In this document: positions 1-10,106 of the stretch, one piece after another
How positions within the stretch are numbered: position 1 is the stretch's first letter
Layout: the number at the start of each line of letters is the position of its first letter
Source of the DNA: Curtobacterium oceanosedimentum
GTDB taxonomy: Bacteria > Actinomycetota > Actinomycetes > Actinomycetales > Microbacteriaceae
Assembly: GCF_020297365.1 (NCBI RefSeq)
Contig: NZ_JAIXIG010000003.1
Location: 75,823-139,822, forward strand
Length of the DNA stretch: 64,000 nt
Reading direction: 5' to 3'
Notes under the pieces: generated by a model
Told to the model about the DNA's origin: nothing
Seen by the model: the letters and a program-made list of their open reading frames with translations, nothing else
Database searches by the model: none
Translations under genes and position numbers: made by a program

Positions 1-695
1 TTCTTCGGCGTGAACGTCACCGTGTCACCGGCATTGCCGGTCCCGGTCCAGGTCACCATCTCACCGCGGTGCTGCGACCCCGAAGTCGGCGCCGTCACCT
101 GCCACGGCTTGTTCACCGGGTCCTCGGTCGACGGAGTGTTGAAGCGCAGGCCGCGCTCCGCACCGGTGACGAGACCGGTGGAGAGGTTCGTCTGCGTGAT
201 GTCGATCGTGTAGGCGCCGGTACCGAGGAACTTCTCGATCTTCCAGTGCCCCGTGCTGTCGACACGGACCGGCTGGGGATTGGTGCTGTCGAAGTTCGTC
301 ACCTTCAGGTCGATCTGCTCACCGGCGTTCCCGGTGCCCCGGAAGGTCACCAGTTCGCCTTTGTGCTCGGAGTTGTTCTCCGGGGAGGTGACGGCGAACG
401 GCAGGTTGACGTTCTGGTTGAGCAGGATGTTGATCGGCGCACCCGTCTCGGTGCCGGCCGCGTTCTTCATCGCGACGTCGACGTCGTACGCGCCGACACC
501 GGCGAACCGGTCGACCTTCCAGTCGCCCTTGTTGTCCACGACCGTGGACCACGCGGACTGCTCCGGGTTCTTCGGCGTGAACGTCACCGTGTCACCGGCA
601 TTGCCGGTCCCGGTCCAGGTCACCATCTCACCGCGGTGCTGCGACCCCGAAGTCGGCGCCGTCACCTGCCACGGCTTGTTCACCGGGTCCTCGGT
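1..695 (-). repeat. 567-bp in-frame tandem duplication of a two-module unit
   Basis: Positions 1-128 and 568-695 are identical over 128 bp and diverge just after. The offset of 567 bp is 189 codons, so the frame is kept. The repeat unit holds one W-type and one F-type Ig-like module of the surface protein. Copy 1 probably continues left of the window. Confidence 0.9.
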
Positions 696-3146
696 GACGG
701 GCTTGTTGATCGTCAGCCCACGGACATCGCCCGTGGTCGTGCCAGCGGCGTTCTGCTGCGTGATGTCGAAGACGTAGGTGCCCTCACCGAGGAAGCGCTG
801 CACGGACCAGCGTCCGTCGTTCCCGACCTTGGTGGTGACGTCGGTGCTGGCGAAGTTGGTCACGTGGAGACGGACCTCCTCACCGGCGCGACCCTCACCC
901 GAGAAGGTGACCATCTCGCCCTTGTGCACTGACTCGTTCTCCGGCGTGGTGACCTTGAACTCACGGTTCACACCATCGACCTGGACCGTCAGCTGCTTGT
1001 CGTCGACCTCGCGTCCGTCGATCGTCTGGACCACGCGGAGGGTGTTCTCCCCGTACTTCAAGCCGGTCACGGTGAGCTCCCACGAGCCGTCGTCGTTGGT
1101 GACGTCGACGGACTGGGTCCCGACCGACACCTTCGAGCCCTTGGTGGCCGTCCCGGTGAGCTTGGCAGTCAGTGCCTCGTTGTCGACCGACTCGACCTCG
1201 GCGGTCAGTGCGGTTTCAGCCGACTCGATCGTGGTCGCGGTGGTGCTCGTCGCGTCGAACGAACCCTCCACGGCCGTACCGACGAGCTTGGTCGTCATCG
1301 AGGGCGTTCCGTCAGCGATCTCCGCCGGCGTCTCGACGTCGATGCTCCAACGGAGCAGCGACGCGTCCGGCAGGGTCCAGGTGCTGCTGGTCGGCTTGAA
1401 CGTGTAGGTGTAGGTCTTGCCGTCCATCGACAGGTCACCGTCGGTGAGGGTGGCGGAACGGTTCATCCAGTCCTCGCCGGGCCGCTTGTAGGAGCCCGCG
1501 ATGGTGTTCTGCCCCTCAGCGAACGTGGTGCCCTCAGGCGCGGTGAACGTCACCTGCGCGTCCGGACGCGAGACGTCGCCCTTGGTCTCGAACTGTGCCT
1601 GCACCTTGGTGCGCTCACCACGCTCGAGCGTGGCGGCGGGGCCGTCCTGCCCGATGATCGCGGCGTCGTTGATCGTGACCGTGACCGGCTTCGAGTCAAC
1701 CGTGTCGTTGCCGATCTTCTGCTCCACGAGCAGGCTGTTCGGGCCCGACTCCAGGCCGGTGACCTCGAGGCTCCAGTCGCCGTCCTCGTTCGCGGTCGCG
1801 CTCTGCTCACCGATGACGATCGTTGCACCCGGCGTCGCCGTGCCCTTGAGGACCGCGCTGCCGGCGGCGTGGTCGATCGAGTCGACTGCAGCCGTCAGCT
1901 CACGCTGCGCTACCTCGAGATTGGTGGTCGTCTTCCCCTCGGCACGGTAGTCACCCTTCGAGCTGTCACCGGCGTAGGTGAAGCCCATCTGCCCGGAGCC
2001 CGCAGCGGCATCAGCCGGAGTCGCGACGCTGAGCATGTATCGGTACTGCTCGCCGGCGACCATGTTTCCGCCAGCGGTGTCGAGGTCGAAGGTGATCTTG
2101 GTGTTCCCGTCGGAACGGACACCGTTCTTCAGATCCAGCGGCGTGTAGGGGCGGAAGTCACCGCTCGTTCCGGAACGGTAGCCGGCAGCGACCTTCGCCT
2201 GCCCGTCCGCGAACGTCGTACCCGCCGGCGCGGTCAGCGTGACCGAGCCCTTCATGTTCGTGCGCGATTCGTTGTTCTGCACCAAGAACGGCACCTGCGT
2301 GCTCTGACCACGCGTCAACTCGATCGGGCCTTGATTGACACCCACAACGGTGCCACCCTCAACGATGTTCACAGTGACGGGCTTCCGGTCGACCTCGGCG
2401 TTATTAACCTTCTGCACCGCAGTCAGCGAGTTCGCACCGGTGCGCAGCCCCTCGACCGTCATCGACCACGCACCACTGTCCGCGACGTTCACCGTCTTGC
2501 TTCCGATCGTCACCGTCCCCTTCGGAGTCGCCGTCCCAGCAACCACCGCCGTCTTCGCGATGTTGTTCGTCTTCGTGACCGACGCCGTCAGTGCTCTATT
2601 GACCTGATCCGCAGTTGGCTTGAACGAGTAGGCCTCGCTCGCACTTCGGGACGCCTTGAACGAGCTGGCACCGCCCGGCGTCGTTGCGATCCCAGTGATG
2701 TAGGGGTAGGTGGAGTAGTCCTTCGGGGTCAGTGTTTGGCCGTCGGCCGATACGGCAAAGGAAGAACAAGGAGAAGTGGTGCGCAGGCCTGCATTCAGGA
2801 ATTCCCAGTCGTAACTACTGATGATCCCGCGAATGCAATTGCCGTTCGACATCTGGATGGTCCCGGTTGTGCCAGGAGTCGGAAACGTACCAGTCAAGGC
2901 TGCCGACATGGCGGCGGATAGAGAGGAGTAAGACGCAGCCTGACCATCACTTTTCAACGCGATGTAGGACGAGCCCCGCTGCATGACGAACTTCGCGGAG
3001 AATGACTGCGTCCAGGCCTTCGGAGCGTCAGGTGACGCAGCGACCGCGGGCGCTCCGAAGGACAGACCGGAGACGATCGTGGCGGCGGCCAGCCCGGCCG
3101 CGCCCATGGACTTGAAGGCCGTCGAGGCCCTCTTCTTGTGAGACAT
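1..3146 (-). CDS. Large secreted Ig-like repeat surface protein (partial, C-terminus outside window)
   Basis: The minus frame is open from ATG 3146 to the window edge, giving at least 1048 residues. A GAAAG Shine-Dalgarno lies 6 nt before ATG 3146; an in-frame ATG at 3152 is too close to it. Residues 1-37 form a signal peptide (MSHKKRAS, hydrophobic core, APAVAA). Residues 38-185 are a non-repetitive head with two Cys. Then come three bacterial Ig-like modules (about 185-262, 420-492, 649-726), the first two followed by related spacers of about 150 residues. From about residue 727 there are modules of about 95 residues opening [FW]xVTxP and containing HxGE[ML]VT. This architecture is typical of cell-surface adhesins of Gram-positive bacteria. 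The anchor and exact role cannot be seen. It diverges from dnaK across 254 bp. Confidence 0.85.
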   Translation of the reverse strand, partial: MSHKKRASTAFKSMGAAGLAAATIVSGLSFGAPAVAASPDAPKAWTQSFSAKFVMQRGSSYIALKSDGQAASYSSLSAAMSAALTGTFPTPGTTGTIQMSNGNCIRGIISSYDWEFLNAGLRTTSPCSSFAVSADGQTLTPKDYSTYPYITGIATTPGGASSFKASRSASEAYSFKPTADQVNRALTASVTKTNNIAKTAVVAGTATPKGTVTIGSKTVNVADSGAWSMTVEGLRTGANSLTAVQKVNNAEVDRKPVTVNIVEGGTVVGVNQGPIELTRGQSTQVPFLVQNNESRTNMKGSVTLTAPAGTTFADGQAKVAAGYRSGTSGDFRPYTPLDLKNGVRSDGNTKITFDLDTAGGNMVAGEQYRYMLSVATPADAAAGSGQMGFTYAGDSSKGDYRAEGKTTTNLEVAQRELTAAVDSIDHAAGSAVLKGTATPGATIVIGEQSATANEDGDWSLEVTGLESGPNSLLVEQKIGNDTVDSKPVTVTINDAAIIGQDGPAATLERGERTKVQAQFETKGDVSRPDAQVTFTAPEGTTFAEGQNTIAGSYKRPGEDWMNRSATLTDGDLSMDGKTYTYTFKPTSSTWTLPDASLLRWSIDVETPAEIADGTPSMTTKLVGTAVEGSFDATSTTATTIESAETALTAEVESVDNEALTAKLTGTATKGSKVSVGTQSVDVTNDDGSWELTVTGLKYGENTLRVVQTIDGREVDDKQLTVQVDGVNREFKVTTPENESVHKGEMVTFSGEGRAGEEVRLHVTNFASTDVTTKVGNDGRWSVQRFLGEGTYVFDITQQNAAGTTTGDVRGLTINKPVTEDPVNKPWQVTAPTSGSQHRGEMVTWTGTGNAGDTVTFTPKNPEQSAWSTVVDNKGDWKVDRFAGVGAYDVDVAMKNAAGTETGAPINILLNQNVNLPFAVTSPENNSEHKGELVTFRGTGNAGEQIDLKVTNFDSTNPQPVRVDSTGHWKIEKFLGTGAYTIDITQTNLSTGLVTGAERGLRFNTPSTEDPVNKPWQVTAPTSGSQHRGEMVTWTGTGNAGDTVTFTPK

Positions 3147-3232
3147 GTGCATCTTTCAGGACAAGCCGCGCATCGGCGGCTGTGCGGGAGGGAAGCACGC
3201 GGGCGACGGCGACCGTCGCGGCATGTGTATGC

Positions 3233-3250
3233 AGAATATCACGTGAAATA
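3233..3250 (-). promoter_or_regulatory. Surface-protein promoter box with ATATCACGTGA motif
   Basis: On the minus strand TATTCT (3233-3238) fits a -10 box about 80 nt before the surface-protein start. It overlaps ATATCACGTGA (3236-3246), an A+T-rich 11-mer that recurs exactly at 13012-13022 in the polysaccharide locus. Its role as an operator is inferred from this sharing. Confidence 0.45.
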
Positions 3251-3280
3251 CATAGGTCCGTTCGGCATCTCTCGCTGGGA

Positions 3281-3301
3281 GTTGAGTGGGACCGACGCAA
3301 C
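3281..3301. promoter_or_regulatory. HAIR-like HspR operator 1
   Basis: GTTGAGT-N7-ACGCAAC matches the HspR-associated inverted repeat CTTGAGT-N7-ACTCAAG with three changes: one in the left arm and two in the right arm. It lies upstream of the dnaK -35 box. Confidence 0.65.
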
Positions 3302-3316
3302 TTCTGCCTTCCTGAG

Positions 3317-3344
3317 TTGACGCCGCCGTGGTCCCGAGTAGAGT
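3317..3344 (+). promoter_or_regulatory. dnaK operon promoter
   Basis: TTGACG (3317-3322), a 16-bp spacer and TAGAGT (3339-3344) form a sigma70-type promoter. The downstream HAIR element overlaps its -10 box and start region, so HspR binding would block initiation. Confidence 0.55.
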
Positions 3345-3363
3345 TGAGTCCATCGGACGCAAG
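3343..3363. promoter_or_regulatory. HAIR-like HspR operator 2
   Basis: GTTGAGT-N7-ACGCAAG matches the HAIR consensus with two changes and overlaps the -10 region of dnaK. Its left arm is identical to that of the site at 3281-3301 and its right arm differs only in the last base, which supports a true pair of HspR sites. Confidence 0.75.
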
Positions 3364-3400
3364 TCCAACGACTTACCCCTAGCAAGAGGAGCATCACCAC

Positions 3401-5269
<1,869 letters not shown>

Positions 5270-5271
5270 CG

Positions 5272-5931
5272 ATGACGGATCCCAAGGACAACGTGCCCGA
5301 GGAGGGCGAGCCCCAGGTCGAGGGCGACGCCACCAACGCGCAGGAGCCCGAGGACCTCATCGAGGCGGAGGGGCCCGACGTCGAAGTGCCGACGGACGGC
5401 CCCGCCGCCGGGGGCCCGGCTGCGGACGCGGCCAACGACCTCTCCCCGGAGGACGAGGCCCTGCTCGCCGACGCCGCCCGGGGCATCGCCGAGGACAAGC
5501 TGAGCACCGAGGACCGCGACCTGATCGCTGAGATGCGTGCGGACATGCTCCGTGCGCAGGCCGAGCTGGTGAACTTCCGGAAGCGCGTCGAGCGTGACCG
5601 CGAGGCCAACCGCGAGGTCGCCATCGCCGAGGTCGTCCGGGCACTGCTCCCGGCGCTCGACGACCTCACCCGTGCCGAGGCCCACGGTGACCTCGCCGAG
5701 GGGCCGATGCAGGTCATCGGCCAGAAGATCCGCGGGGGCTTCGAGAAGTTCAAGCTCGTGCAGATCGGCGAGAAGGGCGAGGCGTTCGACCCGAACGTGC
5801 ACGAGGCGATCGTCCAGCTCCCCACCCCGGGTGCCACCGGACAGACCGTCGCGGACGTCGTCGAGCCGGGCTACAAGCTCGGCGAGCGTGTCCTCCGCGC
5901 GGCCAAGGTCGCGGTGGCGGTCCCGGCCTGA
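5272..5931 (+). CDS. grpE: Nucleotide exchange factor GrpE
   Basis: GrpE releases ADP from DnaK. The protein has 219 residues. Residues 1-65 are acidic and low-complexity. A long helical region follows (EMRADMLRAQAELVNFRKR, the typical GrpE coiled-coil start), then the beta domain with FDPNVHEAIVQ. The ATG lies 2 nt after the dnaK stop, so translation is probably coupled. It sits between dnaK and dnaJ, as is usual in actinobacteria. Confidence 0.96.
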   Translation: MTDPKDNVPEEGEPQVEGDATNAQEPEDLIEAEGPDVEVPTDGPAAGGPAADAANDLSPEDEALLADAARGIAEDKLSTEDRDLIAEMRADMLRAQAELVNFRKRVERDREANREVAIAEVVRALLPALDDLTRAEAHGDLAEGPMQVIGQKIRGGFEKFKLVQIGEKGEAFDPNVHEAIVQLPTPGATGQTVADVVEPGYKLGERVLRAAKVAVAVPA

Positions 5932-5972
5932 GCCGGGGCACCGTGGCGATGACAGAAGGAGGCAGGTGATCC

Positions 5973-6977
5973 ATGGCCAGTCAGGATTGGTTCGACAAGG
6001 ACTTCTACAAGGTCCTCGGCGTGTCCAAGGACGCCTCCGACGCCGAGCTGAAGAAGACCTACCGGAAGCTCGCACGGCAGTTCCACCCGGACTCCAACCC
6101 GGGTGACGCTGCCGCCGAGAGCCGCTTCAAGGAGATCAGCGAGGCGTACTCGGTGCTGTCCGACAAGGAGCAGCGCCAGGAGTACGACCAGGTCCGCGCC
6201 ATGGGGTCGGGCGCCCGCTTCACCGCGGGTGGCCCGGGCCAGGGCGGCGGCTTCGAGGACGTCTTCGGTGGCATGTTCGGCCAGCAGGGCGGCGGGCAGC
6301 GCGTCCGCTTCGGCCAGGGCGGCGCCGGTGGAGCCGGTGGGTTCGAGGACATCCTCGGCGGGATGTTCGGCGGTGGGGGTGCCTTCGGGCAGTCCTCCGG
6401 CGGGTACCGCGGGTTCGGCGGACCGACGAAGGGCCGCGACGTCACGGCGTCGACGACGCTCGACTTCGGCACCGCGATCGCCGGCGACACCGTCAAGCTC
6501 TCGCAGGGCAACGGCCGGCCGGTCAACGTGCGCATCCCCGCGGGGGTCGCGGACGGCCAGAAGATCCGGTTGCGCGGTCGAGGGGAGCCTTCTCCCGACG
6601 GTGGCGAGGCCGGTGACCTGGTCGTCCAGGTGTCGGTCCGCAAACACCCGGTGTTCGAGCGCGACGGGCTGAACCTGCGTGTGGACGTCCCGGTGACGTT
6701 CACCGAAGCGGCGCTCGGTGCGACGATCGAGGTGCCGACGCTCGGTGGCTCGCCCGTGAAGCTCAAGGTCGCTCCCGGCACACCGTCGGGCCGCGTCCTG
6801 CGCGTCAAGGGCCGCGGCGTCACGACCAAGAACGGCACGGGTGACCTGCTCGCGACCGTCCAGGTCGCGGTGCCGTCCCACCTGTCGGACAAGCAGCGCG
6901 AGGCCGTCGAGGCGCTCGCGGCCGCTCTGCCCGACGAGAACCCTCGCGAGGACCTCCTCGCGAAAGCGCGTGACTAG
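5973..6977 (+). CDS. dnaJ: J-domain co-chaperone DnaJ, without zinc finger
   Basis: It stimulates the DnaK ATPase and delivers substrates. It has 334 residues. The J domain (about 9-75) contains the HPD motif (RQFHPDSNPGD). A Gly/Phe-rich linker with FEDVFGGMFG and FEDILGGMFGG follows, then two beta-barrel substrate-binding domains. The CxxCxGxG zinc-finger repeats of type I DnaJ are absent, so this is a type II (CbpA-like) protein, though it occupies the dnaJ position in the operon. AGGAGG lies 10 nt upstream of the ATG. Confidence 0.95.
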   Translation: MASQDWFDKDFYKVLGVSKDASDAELKKTYRKLARQFHPDSNPGDAAAESRFKEISEAYSVLSDKEQRQEYDQVRAMGSGARFTAGGPGQGGGFEDVFGGMFGQQGGGQRVRFGQGGAGGAGGFEDILGGMFGGGGAFGQSSGGYRGFGGPTKGRDVTASTTLDFGTAIAGDTVKLSQGNGRPVNVRIPAGVADGQKIRLRGRGEPSPDGGEAGDLVVQVSVRKHPVFERDGLNLRVDVPVTFTEAALGATIEVPTLGGSPVKLKVAPGTPSGRVLRVKGRGVTTKNGTGDLLATVQVAVPSHLSDKQREAVEALAAALPDENPREDLLAKARD

Positions 6978-7028
6978 CGTCACGCCAGCACAGCAGTAGA
7001 CCCGTTCTGGGCCCACGCCGCCGGTACC

Positions 7029-7051
7029 GGCCCGTCGCGAAGCGGCGGGCC
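7029..7051 (+). terminator. Hairpin between dnaJ and hspR (first)
   Basis: GGCCCGTCGC and GCGGCGGGCC pair (one G-T pair) around a 3-nt loop. It could act as an attenuator or an mRNA processing site; no U-tract follows. Confidence 0.4.
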
Positions 7052-7070
7052 GGCCGTGCCGGTGGGGAGA

Positions 7071-7107
7071 GGAGCGGTGCGGCTCCGTCAGGAAGCCGCA
7101 CCGTTCC
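7071..7107 (+). terminator. Hairpin between dnaJ and hspR (second)
   Basis: A 14-bp stem (7071-7084 with 7094-7107, one G-U pair) encloses a 9-nt loop, 46 bp before hspR. With the preceding hairpin it may lower hspR expression relative to dnaKJ. Confidence 0.45.
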
Positions 7108-7153
7108 TCCAGACTGGTTCCAGGACCCCGCGGACGACGGAAAGGAACGCGCC

Positions 7154-7573
7154 ATGACCGACATGGACGAGAACTCGCCCGTCTTCGCGATCGCGGTGGC
7201 GGCGGAGCTCGCCGAGATGCACCCGCAGACGCTGCGCCAGTACGACCGGCTCGGCCTGGTCGTGCCGGGGCGGACCCGTGGAGGGTCCCGCCGCTACTCC
7301 ATGCGCGACGTCGTGCAGCTGCGCGAGATCGCGCGGCTCGGCTCCGAGGGGGTGTCGCTGGAGGGGATCCGGCGCGTGCTCGACCTGGAGAACGAGAACA
7401 GGGCGCTGCGCGACCGGGTGCGCGAACTCGAGTCTGCGTTGGCGGACCAGCTCATCAACCGGCCTGGCGCACGGGTGTTCGCGGCAACCGCGAGCGGTGC
7501 GGCCATCTCGCTCAAGGCGGGGTCGCGGCCGCAGCGGAACACGCAGATCGTGCTGTACCGCGGGCCACGCTGA
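7154..7573 (+). CDS. hspR: Heat-shock repressor HspR (MerR family)
   Basis: HspR represses the dnaK operon by binding HAIR sequences, with DnaK as co-repressor in Streptomyces. The protein has 139 residues, usual for the family. A MerR-type helix-turn-helix occupies residues 8-75 (MHPQTLRQYDRLGLVVPGRT, then RRYSMRDVVQL). A short coiled coil follows (LENENRALRDRVRELE). The ATG has GGAAAGG upstream. The two HAIR-like elements at 3281 and 3343 are its expected targets, giving autoregulation. Confidence 0.95.
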   Translation: MTDMDENSPVFAIAVAAELAEMHPQTLRQYDRLGLVVPGRTRGGSRRYSMRDVVQLREIARLGSEGVSLEGIRRVLDLENENRALRDRVRELESALADQLINRPGARVFAATASGAAISLKAGSRPQRNTQIVLYRGPR

Positions 7574-7636
7574 CCGTTCGTCCGGTCTGATCGTGATCGG
7601 CGACCGGAGCCGCAGGACCGCTCACGCTCGCAGCCG

Positions 7637-9064
7637 TCAGCGGACCAGCGCCGACCGATCGGTCGTGTCCGACGCCGAACGGCGGCCACGCTCCACCGGT
7701 GCTGACTCCGGCCGGTCGGACCTGGGGTCGTAGCGGTAGTCGTAGGCGGACTTCTTCCGCCCGGACAGCATCGTCATCACGAAGCCCACCGGAGCACACC
7801 CGACATCGGCGAGGACCGCGCGCGCCTGCTCGATCTGACGGCGGGTCGTCCGACGCATGGACACGACGAGGAGTGCGCCGCCCGTCAGCTTCGTGAGCGC
7901 GGCTGCATCTGTCACGGGGAGCAGTGGCGGCGCATCGATGAGCACGACCTCGTGGCGACGCTCGAGCTCCTGGACGACCGCACGCATGGCTTCGCTCCCG
8001 ACCAGTTCGGTCGCGTTGGGCGGCAGCGATCCGGACGGCAGGACGACGAGTCCGTCACGCCCCCACGGCTGGACGGCGTCCTCGAGTTCGAGCCGGCCGA
8101 TCAGCACATCGGTCAGCCCTGCGCCGCCTTCGACTCCCATCACCTCGGCGATGCGGGGCCGGCGGAGATCGGCGTCCACCAGCGCCACGTTGAGACCGCT
8201 CTCGGCGAGGCTCAGTGCCAGGTTCGCCACGGTCGTGGTCTTGCCCTCGCCGGGGATCGACGACGTCACGACGAAGCTGCGGCTCGCGCGCCCGATCTCG
8301 AGGAACTGCAGGTTCATGCGGAAGCGTCGGAACGCCTCCGAGCTGGGGCTCTCCGGCCGACTGCGCAGGACGAGTGGGTCTTCCCGCACGGCCTTCTCGA
8401 AGGGTATCTCGCCCACGGTCGCGGCACCGGTCAGGGTCTCGACGTCAGCGCGCCCCTGCGGCCGGTTGTCGAGCGCCGCGCGGAGGGCGGCCCCGGCGAG
8501 CCCGGCGATCAGCCCGGCGGCCACACCGCCCAGGACGTTCACCAGGAGGTTCGGTGACGCCGGGGCGTCCGGGGTCACCGCAGGTTCGATCGTCGAGATC
8601 CGGAACGGGCTCTCGCCGCCGATCGGTTCCTCGAGCTCGGTCGTCACGACACTGGCGAGCGATGCACCGATGCCGTTCGCGATGTCCGCTGCGAGCCGGG
8701 GATCGGCATCGGTCACGGTGACGTTCACGAGGACACTGTCGATCGGTGTCGTCGCCGCGACGTGTTCCGCCAGCTGCTTCGGCGTGGTGTCGAGCCGGAG
8801 GTCGTCGATCACCGACTGGAGGACGCGCGAACTCACGGCGACGTTGGCGAAGGACTGCACGCGCTGTTCGGCTGCGGACCCGCCCTGGGCGACCTCCGAC
8901 GAGTTCGATGCCCCAGGGACCGCGACGTAGAGCGACGTCGTCGCCTCGTAGGTCGGCTGCTGCAGCGCGGCGAGGCCCCAACCCGCCCCGCCACCGGCGA
9001 CGGTGGCGAGCAGGACCACCAGCCACCCCCGGCGGAGGATGCGCAGGATCGATTCGAAGTCCAT
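7637..9064 (-). CDS. Polysaccharide co-polymerase with BY-kinase domain (Wzc/CapAB-like)
   Basis: This membrane protein probably sets polysaccharide chain length and acts as a tyrosine autokinase. It has 475 residues. A Wzz domain lies between membrane segments near residues 10-33 and about 180-205. The cytoplasmic ATPase has Walker A (SSIPGEGKTTTVANLA), Walker A' (VALVDADLRRP) and Walker B (VVLIDAPPLLP). The C-terminus has clustered tyrosines (AYDYRYDP) suited to autophosphorylation. GAAAGAGG lies just before ATG 9064. It is the last gene of the minus-strand polysaccharide operon, with a 58-bp gap upstream that may hold its own promoter (TTATAT). Confidence 0.88.
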   Translation of the reverse strand: MDFESILRILRRGWLVVLLATVAGGGAGWGLAALQQPTYEATTSLYVAVPGASNSSEVAQGGSAAEQRVQSFANVAVSSRVLQSVIDDLRLDTTPKQLAEHVAATTPIDSVLVNVTVTDADPRLAADIANGIGASLASVVTTELEEPIGGESPFRISTIEPAVTPDAPASPNLLVNVLGGVAAGLIAGLAGAALRAALDNRPQGRADVETLTGAATVGEIPFEKAVREDPLVLRSRPESPSSEAFRRFRMNLQFLEIGRASRSFVVTSSIPGEGKTTTVANLALSLAESGLNVALVDADLRRPRIAEVMGVEGGAGLTDVLIGRLELEDAVQPWGRDGLVVLPSGSLPPNATELVGSEAMRAVVQELERRHEVVLIDAPPLLPVTDAAALTKLTGGALLVVSMRRTTRRQIEQARAVLADVGCAPVGFVMTMLSGRKKSAYDYRYDPRSDRPESAPVERGRRSASDTTDRSALVR

Positions 9065-9122
9065 CAGGCCTCTTTCGTCACTCGTGACCAGGTGTGCGGT
9101 TGATATAACACATGCTAGTGGA

Positions 9123-10106
9123 TCAGAGCAGCGAGCGGTAGAGGTCGATGTGCTCCCGGACAGCGCGGTCGAGGGACAGGAGTTCGCGCTCGACGGGAGC
9201 ATGCCGTTCGAAGGCCTCGGCGACCGCCCCGTAGCGCGCGAGCCGTTCGACCCCGAGGTCGATCCACCGGTCGACCTCGTCCGTCGCGGGGAGTTCGTAG
9301 CCGGCGGGGACCTGCTCACAGGCAGCAGCGACGTCGAACATGTGGACCGGCAGGGCGCTGATGATCGCCTCGCCCGCGACCGTCGACTGCCCCTCGCGGT
9401 AGGAGGGGAGGACGAGCAGGTGCGCTCGACGCATCTCCGCTCCCACCCCTGCCCGGTCTCGTGCCCCGAGGTACTCGACGGCGTCGTCGACCCCGAGGCG
9501 CTCGGCCTCGGCCTCGAGCTCCGGACGGAGGGTCTCACGGTGCGAGACGACTCGGAGCACCGCGCGCTGGCCGCCGTGCCGGAGCGCCTGGAGGAGTCGG
9601 AGCGCCAGATGGACGCGCTTGAACTCGACGAGCTGCCCGACGTACAGCAGCTCCCACGGCTCACCGGGCTGCGGGGCCACCCGCTGTGCTGCGGAGAAGT
9701 GCTGCACGTCGAGGGCGTTGCGGATGACGGCGACCTTCCGCTCCGGGATCCGCCCGCCGAGTCGCCGCCGTTCGTCCTCGGTGAAGACGACCACACGGTC
9801 CGCCCGGCGCTCGGTCGCTCGCAGGGCGATGCGGTGGTGCAGCGGCTTCCATCCACTGAAGTGCGGCGTGAACACGACTCGTGCCCGCGGGGTGACGAGC
9901 GATCGCGCACAGGCGTTCATGAGGTGGTTGAGGTGCACGACGTCGTAGCCACTCCAGTCACCGCGGAAGTGCGGCGCAGCGGTGGTCACGTCGACACCGG
10001 CACGTCGCAGCCCGTCCGCGAGGAGCGAGTCCGGCGTCTCGGCCATGTGGGTCGCCCGGTACTCGGGGGTCTGGGCGAAGATGCCGCTGAGCATGAGGAC
10101 CTTCAT
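9123..10106 (-). CDS. Glycosyltransferase family 4, polysaccharide locus
   Basis: It is predicted to transfer a sugar from a nucleotide donor to the growing lipid-linked repeat unit. It has 327 residues with GT-B features: an N-terminal GIFAQTPE region, and a C-terminal donor domain with LLYVGQLVEFKR and the E-x7-E motif (EGQSTVAGE). ATG 10106 overlaps the stop of the upstream polymerase gene (ATGA), so the two are translationally coupled; GAAAGG lies 8 nt upstream. The transferred sugar cannot be told from sequence. Confidence 0.85.
   Translation of the reverse strand: MKVLMLSGIFAQTPEYRATHMAETPDSLLADGLRRAGVDVTTAAPHFRGDWSGYDVVHLNHLMNACARSLVTPRARVVFTPHFSGWKPLHHRIALRATERRADRVVVFTEDERRRLGGRIPERKVAVIRNALDVQHFSAAQRVAPQPGEPWELLYVGQLVEFKRVHLALRLLQALRHGGQRAVLRVVSHRETLRPELEAEAERLGVDDAVEYLGARDRAGVGAEMRRAHLLVLPSYREGQSTVAGEAIISALPVHMFDVAAACEQVPAGYELPATDEVDRWIDLGVERLARYGAVAEAFERHAPVERELLSLDRAVREHIDLYRSLL

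Noticed and set aside
3281-3363. CIRCE element for HrcA control of dnaK
   Set aside because: No TTAGCACTC-N9-GAGTGCTAA pattern is present. The repeats fit the HspR-type HAIR form.
7637-9910. Extended 757-codon reading of the Wzc-like gene
   Set aside because: The first 280 codons lie over the glycosyltransferase gene in another frame. GAAAGAGG and MDFESILRIL mark the true start at 9064.
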